DNA of 64,000 nt from positions 62,001 to 126,000 of the forward strand of contig JAADGI010000028.1 in NCBI GenBank assembly GCA_013152415.1, given 5' to 3'. Positions 1 to 9,513 of the stretch are shown here, piece after piece. Position 1 is the first letter of the stretch, and the number at the start of each line of letters is the position of its first letter. The position numbers and the translations under genes are program-made. The notes below the pieces were generated by a model that had not been told where the DNA came from, made no database searches, and saw only the letters and a list, made by a program, of their open reading frames with translations. Origin of the DNA: Gammaproteobacteria bacterium. Its GTDB lineage: Bacteria; Pseudomonadota; Gammaproteobacteria; HyVt-429.

Positions 1-1225
1 ACAGAGCTTCTACGCTAAAACGCAGGCCATCGCCGACGAAGGGGTTGGCGTTGGTCCCGGCCCCGCTCAGGGTCACGGTTTGGGAAAGATTCAAATTGGT
101 CAGGGTCCAGGCATTAGTGCCATCAAAGGTCAGACGATAATCCGCCGTGGTCAACGCACTGGCATCGTTAACGCTCACCGAAATATTGGTATTGCTGGTG
201 TTATTACGACTGGGAAACACCTTGGGGGTAGGCGCATTGAAAAATTGTCCGCCTTGGGCGCCGTTAAAATCCAGACCCAATTGCTGTTGGGCATTAAAAG
301 TTGTCGCCATACCAATGGCCAAACGCCCCAAAGTATTGCTGGCCTGGTCCAGTATCTCACGACGAAACTCGACCATACCACCGAGTCTGCCACCGCTGAT
401 AAAATCGGTGATAACACCGGAGCTAAATGGGGGCTTGAATGAGATCTCGGCACGGCTCAAATCAAACCCGGCGCTGCTCACTTCGAGTTCCCGGAATTGG
501 GTGCCCACCACCAGGGCTTGGCCGTTGCCGATAAAAACATTGGTGACACCACCGCCCTCATCAAGGGTGGTGGCACCCACCAACTTTGCCAATTCACTGA
601 TGAACTGATCCCGTGTATCGAGCAAACCATTGGGGGGCTGTCCTGGGGCACGGCCCTGGGCAATAATGATATCCTGGTTGGCCTGGGCAATAGATGAGGC
701 CAAACTATTGACCTCGGTGAGTGTGCTGCGCATATCGCTCTCAACACCATCATAGAGATTGTTAAAACGCGCGTCGATAAATTGAAATCGTGTCGCCATG
801 GCATTGCCCTGGCTGACCATGACCTGCCGCGCCGGTGCCGATGTAGGATCATCGGCCACGTCATGCACTGCATTGAAAAAATCCTGCAATGCCGGTGCCA
901 ACCCGGCCTGGGGATCGGCCAGCAAATTGTCTATCTGGCTGGCGAAGGCATAAATATTATCTAATTGATTAAAGGTTGAGCTGGTGGTACGCACCTGTTC
1001 CGACAAAAAGCTGTTAAAGATGCGGCGTACGCTGGTAACCTGGACACCCTGACCGATAAAACCATCACCCGCCACCTGGGGTAGGCGCGACCCCAAGTCT
1101 ACACGCTGGCGATTGTAGCCTTCGGTATTGACGTTGGCGATATTGTTTCCAACGGTCGCCAAGGCGCGTTGCATCGCCAGTAGTGCCGATACCCCGGTTC
1201 CTAAGACATTACCTGTGGCTGCCAT
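1..1225 (-). CDS. flgK: FlgK, flagellar hook-associated protein 1 (partial, C-terminus beyond window)
   Basis: Hook-filament junction protein, exported through the flagellar type III apparatus. About 408 N-terminal codons are visible, starting MAATGNVLGTGVSALLAMQR; the gene runs off the left edge. The conserved N-terminal coiled-coil block with NNIANVNTEGYNRQRV (about residues 28-43) is typical of flagellar axial proteins. It is the last visible gene of the flgB-flgK set and sits 167 bp after flgJ, the gap holding an inverted repeat. A start at 1225 is supported by a purine-rich GGAGGAAG-type site just upstream. Recognition is secure; the C-terminal half cannot be judged. Confidence 0.95.
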   Translation of the reverse strand, partial: MAATGNVLGTGVSALLAMQRALATVGNNIANVNTEGYNRQRVDLGSRLPQVAGDGFIGQGVQVTSVRRIFNSFLSEQVRTTSSTFNQLDNIYAFASQIDNLLADPQAGLAPALQDFFNAVHDVADDPTSAPARQVMVSQGNAMATRFQFIDARFNNLYDGVESDMRSTLTEVNSLASSIAQANQDIIIAQGRAPGQPPNGLLDTRDQFISELAKLVGATTLDEGGGVTNVFIGNGQALVVGTQFRELEVSSAGFDLSRAEISFKPPFSSGVITDFISGGRLGGMVEFRREILDQASNTLGRLAIGMATTFNAQQQLGLDFNGAQGGQFFNAPTPKVFPSRNNTSNTNISVSVNDASALTTADYRLTFDGTNAWTLTNLNLSQTVTLSGAGTNANPFVGDGLRFSVEAL

Positions 1226-1314
1226 AACCTACTTCCTCCACTGCGGCGCTTGATTTCGTAAATACCCACAACCGGGAATTTCTCGCAATGCCACTGGCCC
1301 AACAATAACGGGTC

Positions 1315-1382
1315 CTCTCGCCAAGGCACCAAGAAGAACCTGTTGTGTCTTTACCCATTCTTTCTTTGCGCCTTGGCGAGAG
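1315..1382. repeat. Inverted repeat pair between flgJ and flgK (dispersed family, copy 1)
   Basis: Left arm 1315-1337 (CTCTCGCCAAGGCACCAAG...) and right arm 1359-1382 (...TTTGCGCCTTGGCGAGAG) are near-perfect reverse complements, giving a hairpin with about 20 nt of loop. It belongs to the window-wide family built on GCGCAAAG next to CTAAG/CCAAG words. It ends 10 bp from the flgJ stop codon, so it would lie in the flgJ-flgK mRNA as a large stem-loop. Confidence 0.75.
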
Positions 1383-1392
1383 CCCATTTTGT

Positions 1393-2361
1393 CTAAGCCC
1401 GTGGTGGCTGTTCGGCTGCCTGGGCACGATGAATCTCCCTGGGCAATACATCGCCATCAAGTATGTTCCCTATCTTGCGCGCATAATGGGGGTCAGTGGC
1501 ATAACCCGCATCCTGCAGTGCACGGGCGTAGGCCTTGGGATCTGCTGCCTTTTCCAGGGCACCATCGTAGCGATTATTGGTGCGCAGAAAACGCGCATAG
1601 TCATCAAATGACTCGGCGTAGGAGCCATAGGACCGAAATGCTGAAGATTGCTTGACTGCTGTGCCACGAATAAATTCATAGGAGCCCACGGTAACCTCTT
1701 TGCCCGTCCAACCGGCACCGGCCTTAATGCCAAAAAGATTGTAGCTACTTTGACCCTCGGGATGTCGGGCAACAAACTGCCCCCAACCTGTCTCCAGGGC
1801 CGATTGCGCCAACAATACCTCTGGGACAACACCCAAAGTCTTGGCCACACGTTGGGCGTGGGGCAAGAGCGTCTTGATAAAGCTCTGGGCACTGCCATCC
1901 AACTCGGACTCGGACTGTAATTTTGTCGCCACCGAAACGGAAGCGGTGTCGGCAACAGCAACGGCCCGAACCGACTGCGCTGAAGAATTACGAGACAAAG
2001 GCAGCGTCGACGACCGACCCAAAGGCGACGGCATCGCAAATTGACTTTGGGTATTCACCGATTTGTCGAGTTGACGCACCAACATATCAGCGATGCCAAT
2101 ACCCTTAGTCGACATAGAGGTGCTGATCTGTTGATCGAACATATCGCGATACAAACGGGACTGATCAGAATCAAATGCGCCTTCACCCAGACTGGCGTTA
2201 CGCATACTCTTTAAGACCATTTGTAGAAACAGGGCCTCAAATTGTTTGGCCACTGCCCGTAATGCCACCGGGTCATCCTTGGCCGCACCTGCCGAGGCCT
2301 TCAGCCCTGTGAGGCCATTAAAATCGGTATAGACATTCGCAGCGGCCAGCGCAGGCATCAT
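1393..2361 (-). CDS. flgJ: FlgJ, rod-binding protein / peptidoglycan hydrolase
   Basis: Bifunctional rod assembly protein (322 aa). The N-terminal rod-binding domain (about 30-115, with KQFEALFLQMVLKSMR) caps the growing rod. The C-terminal glucosaminidase-type domain (about 175-310, with SALETGWGQF and YNLFGIKAG) opens peptidoglycan in the periplasm; the Glu in ALETGWG is the expected catalytic residue. The open frame extends 40 codons further upstream, but that extension translates a dispersed repeat; the start at 2361 has an AGAGG site 7 nt upstream. A second ATG follows immediately. The two-domain form is the one usual in gammaproteobacteria. Confidence 0.95.
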   Translation of the reverse strand: MMPALAAANVYTDFNGLTGLKASAGAAKDDPVALRAVAKQFEALFLQMVLKSMRNASLGEGAFDSDQSRLYRDMFDQQISTSMSTKGIGIADMLVRQLDKSVNTQSQFAMPSPLGRSSTLPLSRNSSAQSVRAVAVADTASVSVATKLQSESELDGSAQSFIKTLLPHAQRVAKTLGVVPEVLLAQSALETGWGQFVARHPEGQSSYNLFGIKAGAGWTGKEVTVGSYEFIRGTAVKQSSAFRSYGSYAESFDDYARFLRTNNRYDGALEKAADPKAYARALQDAGYATDPHYARKIGNILDGDVLPREIHRAQAAEQPPRA

Positions 2362-2422
2362 AATGAAACCTCTCCAACAATCCTGGATAACTCGAATAGC
2401 CGCGCATTCGAAGACAGGGAGA

Positions 2423-2453
2423 CCTTTGCGCCTTTGCGCCTTTGTGGCAAAAA
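2423..2453. repeat. Single copy of the dispersed GCGCAAAG-family repeat
   Basis: CCTTTGCGCCTTTGCGCC followed by TTTGTGGCAAAAA lies between flgI and flgJ. It resembles one arm of the inverted pairs elsewhere in the window; no facing arm was seen here. It makes up most of the spurious N-terminal extension of the flgJ reading frame. Confidence 0.6.
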
Positions 2454-2477
2454 TATCATTAGCACCAAACCACCACC

Positions 2478-3593
2478 TCAAATAACAATAAGATCGGCAC
2501 GCAATGCCCCCGCCTGTTTTAATGCTTCCAGGATCGCAACCAAATCCCCCGGTGCGGCACCAACCTGGTTGACCGCACGCACGATGGCATCCAGAGTAAC
2601 GCCGGGCTCAAACAAAAACATCTTCGTCCCTTCCTCAGAGATTTCGATGTCGGTCTTTTCGGCCACCACAGTCTGGCCCGCCGACAGCGGTCCCGGCTGA
2701 CTGATGACCGGTTCCTTGGTGATCGTGACGGTCAGGCTACCGTGAGATACCGCCACAGGCATGACCCGTACATGATCACCAATCACGATGGTGCCGGTAC
2801 GGGAGTTGACGATGACCCGGGCGGCCACCTCACCGGGCTCCAGGGTGAGGTTCTCAAGCGCCGACACAAAGGCGACACGTTGTGCCGGACTGGCCGGGGC
2901 TTCCACCCGAATGGTGGAGCCATCTATGGGTTGGGCCACGGCCTGGGAAAAGGCGGCATTGATGGTGTCTGCCACGCGCTTGGTGGTCGTAAAATCTGCG
3001 GTCTTGAGATTGAGTTCTATGCTACCGGCGGCCATGAAAGCTGTGGGCACGGCACGTTCCACAGTGGCCCCGTTAGGGACCCGGCCCGCACTAGGGATAT
3101 TGACCGTCACCCTGGAACCGTCTTTGGTCTTGGCGCCGAATCCCCCCACCACCAGATTACCCTGGGCGATGGCATAGACACTGCCATCGGCACCCTTTAA
3201 CGGGGCCATCAACAAACTTCCGCCACGCAGGCTTTCGGCGTTACCAATGGAGGCCACGGTAACATCGATACGCTGACCGACCTTAATAAACGGCGGCAAC
3301 TCGGCTTGCACCGTCACTGCGGCAACATTCTTGAGCTGTGGATTGACATTAGAGGGCATGTTAACCCCAAACTGGATCAACATATTCCTGATACTCTGGA
3401 GGGTAAACGGTGCCTGAGTGGTTTGATCACCGGTGCCATCGAGCCCTACGACCAGACCATAACCCACAAGTTGATTGATGCGTACACCGGCGATAGTCAC
3501 CAAATCCTTGATTCGATCGGCGTGTGCTGTGGTGCTAAGAGGCAACATCGTTAACGCACACATCACCACCCACCATGGCCTGTGTATTCTCAT
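2478..3593 (-). CDS. flgI: FlgI, flagellar P-ring protein
   Basis: Periplasmic P-ring subunit, the bushing of the rod in the peptidoglycan layer. From the chosen start the protein is 371 aa with a Sec signal peptide ([19 protein letters not shown]..., cleavage after AHA) and mature [13 protein letters not shown]... Family hallmarks are [17 protein letters not shown] and [11 protein letters not shown]. An upstream ATG at 3623 gives ten more residues before the signal peptide; the inner ATG fits signal-peptide architecture better, but the start remains open. The gene lies 42 bp downstream of flgH. Confidence 0.96.
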   Translation of the reverse strand: MRIHRPWWVVMCALTMLPLSTTAHADRIKDLVTIAGVRINQLVGYGLVVGLDGTGDQTTQAPFTLQSIRNMLIQFGVNMPSNVNPQLKNVAAVTVQAELPPFIKVGQRIDVTVASIGNAESLRGGSLLMAPLKGADGSVYAIAQGNLVVGGFGAKTKDGSRVTVNIPSAGRVPNGATVERAVPTAFMAAGSIELNLKTADFTTTKRVADTINAAFSQAVAQPIDGSTIRVEAPASPAQRVAFVSALENLTLEPGEVAARVIVNSRTGTIVIGDHVRVMPVAVSHGSLTVTITKEPVISQPGPLSAGQTVVAEKTDIEISEEGTKMFLFEPGVTLDAIVRAVNQVGAAPGDLVAILEALKQAGALRADLIVI

Positions 3594-3635
3594 CGCCCCG
3601 CATCCAAAAGTGTTATTTTTCATGAGAGGATAACA

Positions 3636-4343
3636 TTAAAAGGGCCACCATTTACTCTGGAAGAATCGCCCCATCCAGCCATTGGCATTGGCATCTGCCA
3701 GGGCACCGCTGCCACCATAGGCAAGACGCACATTGGCCAATTGCGTCGACTGCACCGTATTGTCCGGAGTGATGTCTCGCTGGCGTACCACACCAGAGAT
3801 GCGAATAAACTCATCGCCCTGGTTCAGGCTAAGCAGCTTCTCACCACGCACAAACAAATTACCGTTAACCAGGACCTCGGCCACAGTGACACTGATGGTA
3901 CCTGTCAAGGTGTTGGTTTGGGTGCTACTGCCCTCGCCAGTAAACTCCTGGGCAGAATTCAGATCCTGCGCCAGAGTCAAATCGTAGGGGGATTTAAACT
4001 GTGGCAGTTGCTTGCCGAACACCGTGGGATTGGGGATAGTAATCTGGTTTTCCTTCTTGGTGCTGGTATTGGAAGCCTTATTGGAACTGGTGTTCTCCGT
4101 CAATATCACCGTCAGCAGATCACCCACCCGATGGGCACGCTCATCGGCGAACAAGGAATGAGCAAACCTTGATGCCTGGTATATGGCGCCATTACTGATC
4201 GGAGGACTGATTGCCAGTTGGGGCCTTGTCTCTGCAAATGCCGGATCCGGCTTGATGGGCGCCGAGACACAGGCCTGCAGGGCCACAAAAATCAGGGTCG
4301 TAATGGATAACTTCATGGCAGCCTGCCAGCTTATCTGGATCAT
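3636..4343 (-). CDS. flgH: FlgH, flagellar L-ring lipoprotein
   Basis: Outer-membrane L-ring subunit. The lipobox LQAC (VALQACVSAP) follows a hydrophobic segment at about residues 10-24, so the protein is predicted to be lipidated. The body contains the FlgH motifs RVGDLLTVILTE and NLFVRGEKLL, and the end (GRFFQSKWWPF) matches the family. The longest frame begins at a TTG (4361); the ATG at 4343 has a good GAGGG site 7 nt upstream and is preferred. An ATG at 4316 is also possible. Confidence 0.95.
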   Translation of the reverse strand: MIQISWQAAMKLSITTLIFVALQACVSAPIKPDPAFAETRPQLAISPPISNGAIYQASRFAHSLFADERAHRVGDLLTVILTENTSSNKASNTSTKKENQITIPNPTVFGKQLPQFKSPYDLTLAQDLNSAQEFTGEGSSTQTNTLTGTISVTVAEVLVNGNLFVRGEKLLSLNQGDEFIRISGVVRQRDITPDNTVQSTQLANVRLAYGGSGALADANANGWMGRFFQSKWWPF

Positions 4344-4371
4344 TGTCGTCACCCTCTTCAAAGTATCAGGT

Positions 4372-5157
4372 CTATAGGTTATTGCTCACGTAAGCGAGCA
4401 TCTGGTCGACGGTGGAGATCACCTTGGAATTCATTTCGTAGGCCCGTTGAGTCTCAATCATGTTAACCAACTCCTCGACCACATTGACGTTTGAACTTTC
4501 TACCGAACCCTGCACCAGGGTAGCCAGGCCCGTCAGCCCCGGAGTACCGGTCTGGGGAGTACCGCTGGCTGCAGACTCAAGAAACAGGTTTTCACCCGTG
4601 GCCTGGAGGCCCGCCGGGTTGATAAACTCGGCCAACTGAATATTGCCCAGAGTGGTGGGTGCTGTGGCACCAGGGGTCAAGGCTGACACCACGCCGTCAG
4701 ACCCGATGGTGATGCTCAGTGCGTTTTGTGGAATAGTGATGGACGGTTGCATGTTGTAACCGGCAGCATTGACCATCTGCCCCCGGAAATCGACTTGAAA
4801 AGAACCGTCCCGGGTATAGGCCACCGTACCATCAGGCAACAGCACCTGAAAAAATCCGCGACCGTTTAATGCCATATCAAGTGGATTACCGGTCTGGATG
4901 ATATTGCCCTGGGTATGAAGTTTTTCTGTGGCCACAGTGCGCACCCCGGTCCCCAGCGCTAGGCCCGAAGGCAATTGGGTACTCTGGGAGGACTGGGCGC
5001 CCACTTGGCGTACGTTCTGGTACAGCAAGTCTTCAAACACCGCTCGACTACGCTTAAAGCCAGTGGTATTTACATTGGCCAGGTTGTTGGAAATCACCGC
5101 CATACGCGTCTGTTGCGCATCCAGTCCGGTCTTACCTATCCATAATGCTGGGTTCAT
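4372..5157 (-). CDS. flgG: FlgG, distal rod protein
   Basis: Distal rod subunit, 261 aa, the usual family length. The N-terminus ([20 protein letters not shown]) and the [20 protein letters not shown] motif (about 28-47) are characteristic, as is the C-terminal [19 protein letters not shown] helix. A TAGGAG site precedes the ATG. It lies 17 bp downstream of flgF and 28 bp before flgH in the same transcriptional unit. It has no signal peptide, as expected for flagellar type III export. Confidence 0.97.
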   Translation of the reverse strand: MNPALWIGKTGLDAQQTRMAVISNNLANVNTTGFKRSRAVFEDLLYQNVRQVGAQSSQSTQLPSGLALGTGVRTVATEKLHTQGNIIQTGNPLDMALNGRGFFQVLLPDGTVAYTRDGSFQVDFRGQMVNAAGYNMQPSITIPQNALSITIGSDGVVSALTPGATAPTTLGNIQLAEFINPAGLQATGENLFLESAASGTPQTGTPGLTGLATLVQGSVESSNVNVVEELVNMIETQRAYEMNSKVISTVDQMLAYVSNNL

Positions 5158-5174
5158 TTCACGACTCCTACGCT

Positions 5175-5918
5175 TTAAGTGATTCGCATCATGCTTGCCG
5201 CAACGCGATCATTCTGCTCGGCGGTACTCATCAATTTCACTTGCATCTCAAACTGGCGTGCCAGGTTGATCATACTGACCAGGGCGCCGACCGCATCCAC
5301 ATTGCTGGCCTCCAGGGCACTGGGTACCAGCTGCACTGCCGCATCCGTCAGCACCACCTGATTAGGATCACGGCTATACATCAAGCCGTCATTGCCCTTG
5401 TCCAGGTCGGCGTTATTGGGCTTAACCAAACGAATACGGTCTACGACCACCAGGGCAGTGGCGTCCTGACCACGGGCCTGCAAAGAGATCGTGCCATCGG
5501 ATGCGATTTCAATTTTATCTGCGGGTGGCAGCGCGATCGGCCCGGAATTACCCATCACCGACCGACCGTCACTTGTCACCAGCCGACCACCACTGACAAT
5601 CTGCAGACTGCCGTTGCGGGTATAGGCCTCACGAGCACCCTCACCCAAAACAGAAATCCAGCCATCAGTTTTGACCGCCACATCCAAGTCACGGCCTGTA
5701 CTGATAATGCTGCCGGCAGCAAAGTCCGTACCGGGCCGCTCGGCCATGGCATAGACCCGGCTGGGGTGCCCCTCACCGAATACCGGCATGCTACGGAATG
5801 ACGATAAATCGGCACGGAATCCGGAGGTGCTGACGTTGGCCAGGTTGTGGGCATTCGCCGCTTGGGCCATCATCATCTGCTTGGCCCCACTCATGGCAAC
5901 ATAAAGCATACGATCCAT
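5175..5918 (-). CDS. flgF: FlgF, proximal rod protein
   Basis: Rod subunit, 247 aa. Starts [20 protein letters not shown] with [20 protein letters not shown] at about residues 23-42 and ends with the axial helix [17 protein letters not shown]. These fit FlgF rather than FlgG or FlgE. A CAGGAG site lies 8-9 nt before the ATG. The gene is 37 bp downstream of flgE. Confidence 0.96.
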   Translation of the reverse strand: MDRMLYVAMSGAKQMMMAQAANAHNLANVSTSGFRADLSSFRSMPVFGEGHPSRVYAMAERPGTDFAAGSIISTGRDLDVAVKTDGWISVLGEGAREAYTRNGSLQIVSGGRLVTSDGRSVMGNSGPIALPPADKIEIASDGTISLQARGQDATALVVVDRIRLVKPNNADLDKGNDGLMYSRDPNQVVLTDAAVQLVPSALEASNVDAVGALVSMINLARQFEMQVKLMSTAEQNDRVAASMMRIT

Positions 5919-5955
5919 TGATTCGTCTCCTGTCTACTGTGAGCTGGTGAATACG

Positions 5956-7245
5956 TTAACGAAGGTTAATAATGGTTTGGGTGATCTGATCGGCGGTATT
6001 GATCACCTGGGCATTGGCCTGAAAATTTCTTTGGGCGGTAATCAATTGCACCAATTGTTGGGTCAGGTCCACGTTGGAATCTTCCAGGGCCCCTGACTGG
6101 ATCACACCGAGACTGGATGAACCCGGTGTCCCCACCAAGGCCGAACCGGACGCGGCGGTTTCGGTCCAGGTGGTATCACCTAACTGACGCAAACCCTCCG
6201 GGTTATTAAAATTGGCCAGCAAGGCCTGGCCCAAGGCCTGAGACTGGCCATTGGTATAGCGGCCAAAGATGATCCCCGCAGAGTCCACGTCCACACTGGC
6301 CAAACGCCCGGTAGTAAAACCATCCTGGGTCAGGGAGTTGACACCGAATGCTGCACCAAACTGGGTAGTGTCTTCCAGGGCAATGGTGTAGGCCATGTCG
6401 GCGGCACCTGTGCCTACCGGTATAGCGGCATAGGTCAAGGTACCGACGGGGGGCCCAGCGGGAGTGATTAAACTGCCGGTATTGTCGAAGGTGATGGCAG
6501 TCCCTTCCGCTGGGGCCACAAAGGCCTGATTGTCCAGAGACATTTCGACAGTCCAGGCATTGTTCCCGGTCTTGCGAAAATAGGTGGTGATGGTGTGCGG
6601 CACCCCAAGACTGTCAAAACCCGTAAATGAAGTGGCCTGGTTATAACTGTCCGCAGGGGGTGGCTCAAACCGTGGTGGGACAAACGGGGTACCGTCATCC
6701 TGTAGTGCAGCAACGGTCAAGGCCAGTGCGGGATCCCCTCCATCCTTGGCCACCTCGGTGGCATCCAGGTTTAGATTGGCAGTGATGGCGGCTGTGGTCT
6801 TCGGGTCATTGTCTGCCAGAGAAAGCTGCAGTTCACCCTGGGTGCCGGTTACGGTACCGTTGGTGGCCTGAAACCCGGTCAAACGCAGCCCGGAACTGTT
6901 AACCACATAGCCTTCATCGTCCAGACCAAAGGCACCGTTGCGTGAATAAGAGATGGCACCATTTTCACTCATGCGGAAAAAACCCTGACCATTGACAGCA
7001 AGGTCAAAATTATTATTGGTAAAATTAATATTGCCCTGACCGAATTGCTGTCTCACCCCGGACAATTGCACACCACTGCCCACCGACAAGGTACCCGTAC
7101 CCAGTTTGGACACCGGTAGAACATCGGCAAACTCTGCGCGGGAACCTTTAAACCCCACAGTGCCTGCGTTAGCAATATTGTTTCCGATAACCCGCAATTC
7201 TGCAGATGATGCGTTGAGACCACTTATCGCTGTACGGAATGGCAT
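5956..7245 (-). CDS. flgE: FlgE, flagellar hook protein
   Basis: Hook subunit, 429 aa. The conserved N-terminus MPFRTAISGLNASSAELRVI and GNNIANAGTVGFKGSR are followed by the FlgE central region and the C-terminal coiled coil (LVQLITAQRNFQANAQVI). A GAGGAG site precedes the ATG. It is preceded in the operon by flgD, its assembly cap, 44 bp upstream. The length is in the normal range for gammaproteobacterial hooks. Confidence 0.97.
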   Translation of the reverse strand: MPFRTAISGLNASSAELRVIGNNIANAGTVGFKGSRAEFADVLPVSKLGTGTLSVGSGVQLSGVRQQFGQGNINFTNNNFDLAVNGQGFFRMSENGAISYSRNGAFGLDDEGYVVNSSGLRLTGFQATNGTVTGTQGELQLSLADNDPKTTAAITANLNLDATEVAKDGGDPALALTVAALQDDGTPFVPPRFEPPPADSYNQATSFTGFDSLGVPHTITTYFRKTGNNAWTVEMSLDNQAFVAPAEGTAITFDNTGSLITPAGPPVGTLTYAAIPVGTGAADMAYTIALEDTTQFGAAFGVNSLTQDGFTTGRLASVDVDSAGIIFGRYTNGQSQALGQALLANFNNPEGLRQLGDTTWTETAASGSALVGTPGSSSLGVIQSGALEDSNVDLTQQLVQLITAQRNFQANAQVINTADQITQTIINLR

Positions 7246-7289
7246 GATTTAACTCCTCACACTTATAGTGTTTCGATATGACCGGTCAT

Positions 7290-7970
7290 TTAAAGGATCG
7301 TTGAAATCGCTGACAGAGGTACCGATTTTGATCCAGACAAATTCAATATAATTTCACCCTGGCTTCGATCCATGCTGACGCTCTCAACCAACACTGCCAG
7401 TTGGGCATCGACGCCCACCACATCGGATCCAATAATGGCCTCGGCATTGACCCGGTAAGCCCCCGCCGGTGCCGGCGTACCACCATTGGTCAGGCCATCC
7501 CACTTAAAATTCACGGGTCCAGCGCGCTGGGGGCCCATCTCCAATTGGCGCACCAGCTGACCACTTTGATCGGTAATCTTGAGTGTGAGCGCAGTGGTGG
7601 CATCCGGCATGTCCACTACACCACTCAGGTTGCCGCCCGCTTGCAGTCGACCGTCAACCCCCGGGGCCAATACCGACCGGCCCACCAGTGCAGATGCCTG
7701 TAATGCCTGATTGGACTGCAACGCCTCGGCAAGGCCATTGATCGAATTTTGCAGTTCCTGGATGCCACTCACGGTACCGAACTGGGCCATCTGTCCCAAA
7801 AACTCACCGTTTTCCATGGGCTTGAGGGGGTCCTGATTCTTGAGCTGGGTAATCATGAGCTCAAGAAAGGCATCTTGACCGAGCTTGTCAGATTTTTCCC
7901 GGGTCTGCTCCTTGGGAACGGACAGCCCCAGCTTGTCGATATTGGAAATGGAATCGCTGTTTGAAGTCAC
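7290..7970 (-). CDS. flgD: FlgD, hook assembly scaffold (GTG start)
   Basis: Hook-capping protein, 226 aa. The conserved block LGQDAFLELMITQLKNQDP with NGEFLGQMAQF (about 30-65) identifies FlgD; the C-terminal half holds the FlgD Ig-like/tudor region (KWDGLTNGGTPAPAGAYRV). The start codon is GTG at 7970, with AGG-containing purines 4-10 nt upstream. It lies 21 bp downstream of flgC. Confidence 0.95.
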   Translation of the reverse strand: MTSNSDSISNIDKLGLSVPKEQTREKSDKLGQDAFLELMITQLKNQDPLKPMENGEFLGQMAQFGTVSGIQELQNSINGLAEALQSNQALQASALVGRSVLAPGVDGRLQAGGNLSGVVDMPDATTALTLKITDQSGQLVRQLEMGPQRAGPVNFKWDGLTNGGTPAPAGAYRVNAEAIIGSDVVGVDAQLAVLVESVSMDRSQGEIILNLSGSKSVPLSAISTIL

Positions 7971-7991
7971 TGTCCTAACCTCGGTTATCTA

Positions 7992-8408
7992 TTAACCCTG
8001 CCCCAAAGAGAGGGTACGGATGAGTAACTGCTTGGATGTATTGATCACCTCAACATTGTTCTCATAGGCCCGTGATGCCGCAAGCATATTGGCCATCTCT
8101 TCAATGCTGTTGACATTGGAGGTGTAGATATAACCCTTGTCGTCGGCCATGGGATGATCCGGTTGATGATGTTTTTGAAGGGGCGCGGCACTTTCCACTA
8201 CACCCAAAGTGGCTACGCCTGTACTGACCCCATCCATTCGATCAGGATTAAACACCGCCGAAAACACAGGATGACGGGCACGATATGTGGTATTGACACT
8301 ACTGCTGATGCTTTCGGCATTGGCCAAGTTACTGGCAGTGACATTGAGGCGCAGGGAATTTGCGCTCATGGCCGAACCCGAAATAGAAAAAACATTAAGC
8401 AAAGACAT
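7992..8408 (-). CDS. flgC: FlgC, proximal rod protein
   Basis: Rod subunit, 138 aa, the standard size. Motifs: SGSAMSANSLRLNVTASNLAN at the N-terminus, a YRARHPVFSAVF segment, and the C-terminal NMLAASRAYENNVEVINTSK helix. A GAGGAG site lies 6 nt before the ATG. Only one base separates it from the flgB stop codon, implying translational coupling. Confidence 0.97.
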   Translation of the reverse strand: MSLLNVFSISGSAMSANSLRLNVTASNLANAESISSSVNTTYRARHPVFSAVFNPDRMDGVSTGVATLGVVESAAPLQKHHQPDHPMADDKGYIYTSNVNSIEEMANMLAASRAYENNVEVINTSKQLLIRTLSLGQG

Positions 8409-8409
8409 C

Positions 8410-8814
8410 CTATTCTCCTCTCAAGGCACGCTTGATGCCGCTGATCCTGCCATTCAGAAAGGTCAGGCTGGCCATGTAGCGCAGGGAATTACGTGTGAAC
8501 TCGGCCTTCTCAACCTGCCCATCCACGGTATTGCCATCTATGGAGGGTTGAGAGGGGACACGATACAACAAGTCACCAAAGCCACCGCCCCGCACACCAG
8601 CGGTATGGCCAGGCTGGGATACTTGCAGGCGCAGCACCCCGGGATCACCGTTACCACGAGCCGAACGCAAGGCAGACTGAAAATCAAAGTCCCGGGCCAA
8701 ATAACCCGGGGTCTCGGCATTGGCCATATTCGCCGCCAACAACTCGGTACGCTTGGACCGCAGCAGCAAGGCTGCAGGGTGAATACCCAGGGCGGCATCT
8801 AGATTCAATGGCAT
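8410..8814 (-). CDS. flgB: FlgB, proximal rod protein, first gene of the flg operon
   Basis: Rod subunit, 134 aa from the chosen start MPLNLDAALGIHPAALLLRS. The axial motif LAANMANAETPGYLARDFDF is diagnostic. The open frame extends 19 codons upstream, but the ATG at 8814 has an AAAGGAG site 8-9 nt upstream, and the extension would start at or before the transcription start of the sigma-54 promoter at 8851-8867. It heads flgBCDEFGHIJK. Confidence 0.95.
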   Translation of the reverse strand: MPLNLDAALGIHPAALLLRSKRTELLAANMANAETPGYLARDFDFQSALRSARGNGDPGVLRLQVSQPGHTAGVRGGGFGDLLYRVPSQPSIDGNTVDGQVEKAEFTRNSLRYMASLTFLNGRISGIKRALRGE

Positions 8815-8850
8815 TCCTGACTCCTTTGTCATCGTTACGTTCTCTACAAG

Positions 8851-8867
8851 AGCAATAGCTGTGCCAA
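8851..8867 (-). promoter_or_regulatory. Sigma-54 promoter of the flgB operon
   Basis: On the minus strand the sequence TTGGCACAGCTATTGCT matches the RpoN consensus TGGCAC-N5-TTGC(A/T) at every defined position. GG (-24) and GC (-12) are separated by exactly 10 bp. The expected transcription start is near 8840, about 26 nt upstream of the flgB ATG. Sigma-54 control of hook-basal-body operons through an FleQ/FlrC-type activator is known in Pseudomonas and Vibrio; the activator itself is not in this window. Confidence 0.85.
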
Positions 8868-8973
8868 ACAATAAAACTACTTACAAACAGTAGCTTAGGG
8901 GCATTACCGGTCCGCCCAGGCGGCAAGGCATCACCCTTAGCGGCAACCGGGCGCCGCCGTGGAAAAGCTTTTG

Positions 8974-9024
8974 TTTCGCCCTAATGCAGGGGCGAATTTA
9001 TTCGCAAAAAAGGGAGGTGAGACT
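8974..9024. repeat. Dispersed repeat with TTTATTCGCAAAAAA core, copy A
   Basis: TTTCGCCCTAATGCAGG followed by GGCGAATTTATTCGCAAAA and a GGGAGGTGAGA tail. A close copy lies in the same orientation at 9938-9993. GGCGAATTTATTCGC-type words are imperfect palindromes. Confidence 0.65.
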
Positions 9025-9513
9025 CGATTATAATTGAGCATAAGTAGGGTCAGGTCGCAGGCCGTCATCGGCGACCAATCTAGCGGGAAAGGCAAAAGAC
9101 AATTGGAGTAGAGAGCAGCGCAACACCATGTAGTTAGTATTAACCCTATTTCTCATGCTAAAGAAGGCTAAAAAACCGGGCCGAAGCCAGAAGCTGTAAA
9201 GCGGGACGAGAACTGACAGGATGTTATAAAAATGGCACTTGGAAAGAAGCACCCCAAGGCGGGACAGCCCTTAACATCACACCTGAGGGGAGAAGATTTT
9301 AGCGCCCGGACGATGATCAGTGCGACAGTAATATCTCACCAATATAGTCAGGTAATTATGGGTATTTTTACACCGCACTGGTGTTTCCCGAGACCAGCCA
9401 TTAGTTGAATTTATTTGCCCATTGGTGATTTGCATTACCTATCTGGTGGCAAAACCCGCACAGTTTGCTGGCTTTACAATAATGATACTAAATCACCACT
9501 GAGGATTAATTGA
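9025..9513. other. Intergenic spacer without recognised gene
   Basis: About 490 bp between the first repeat copy and the small membrane protein gene. The only sizeable frame (minus strand, 9028-9252) starts without a convincing ribosome site, has no recognisable motif and ends in a repeat-like GTAGGGTCAGG segment. I see no RNA gene here. Confidence 0.4.

Noticed and set aside
2362-2481. N-terminal extension of FlgJ
   Set aside because: The extra 40 codons translate a dispersed repeat; the ATG at 2361 has a good ribosome site.
9028-9252. Minus-strand 74-codon frame as a small gene
   Set aside because: No recognisable motif or ribosome site, and its end overlaps repeat-like sequence.
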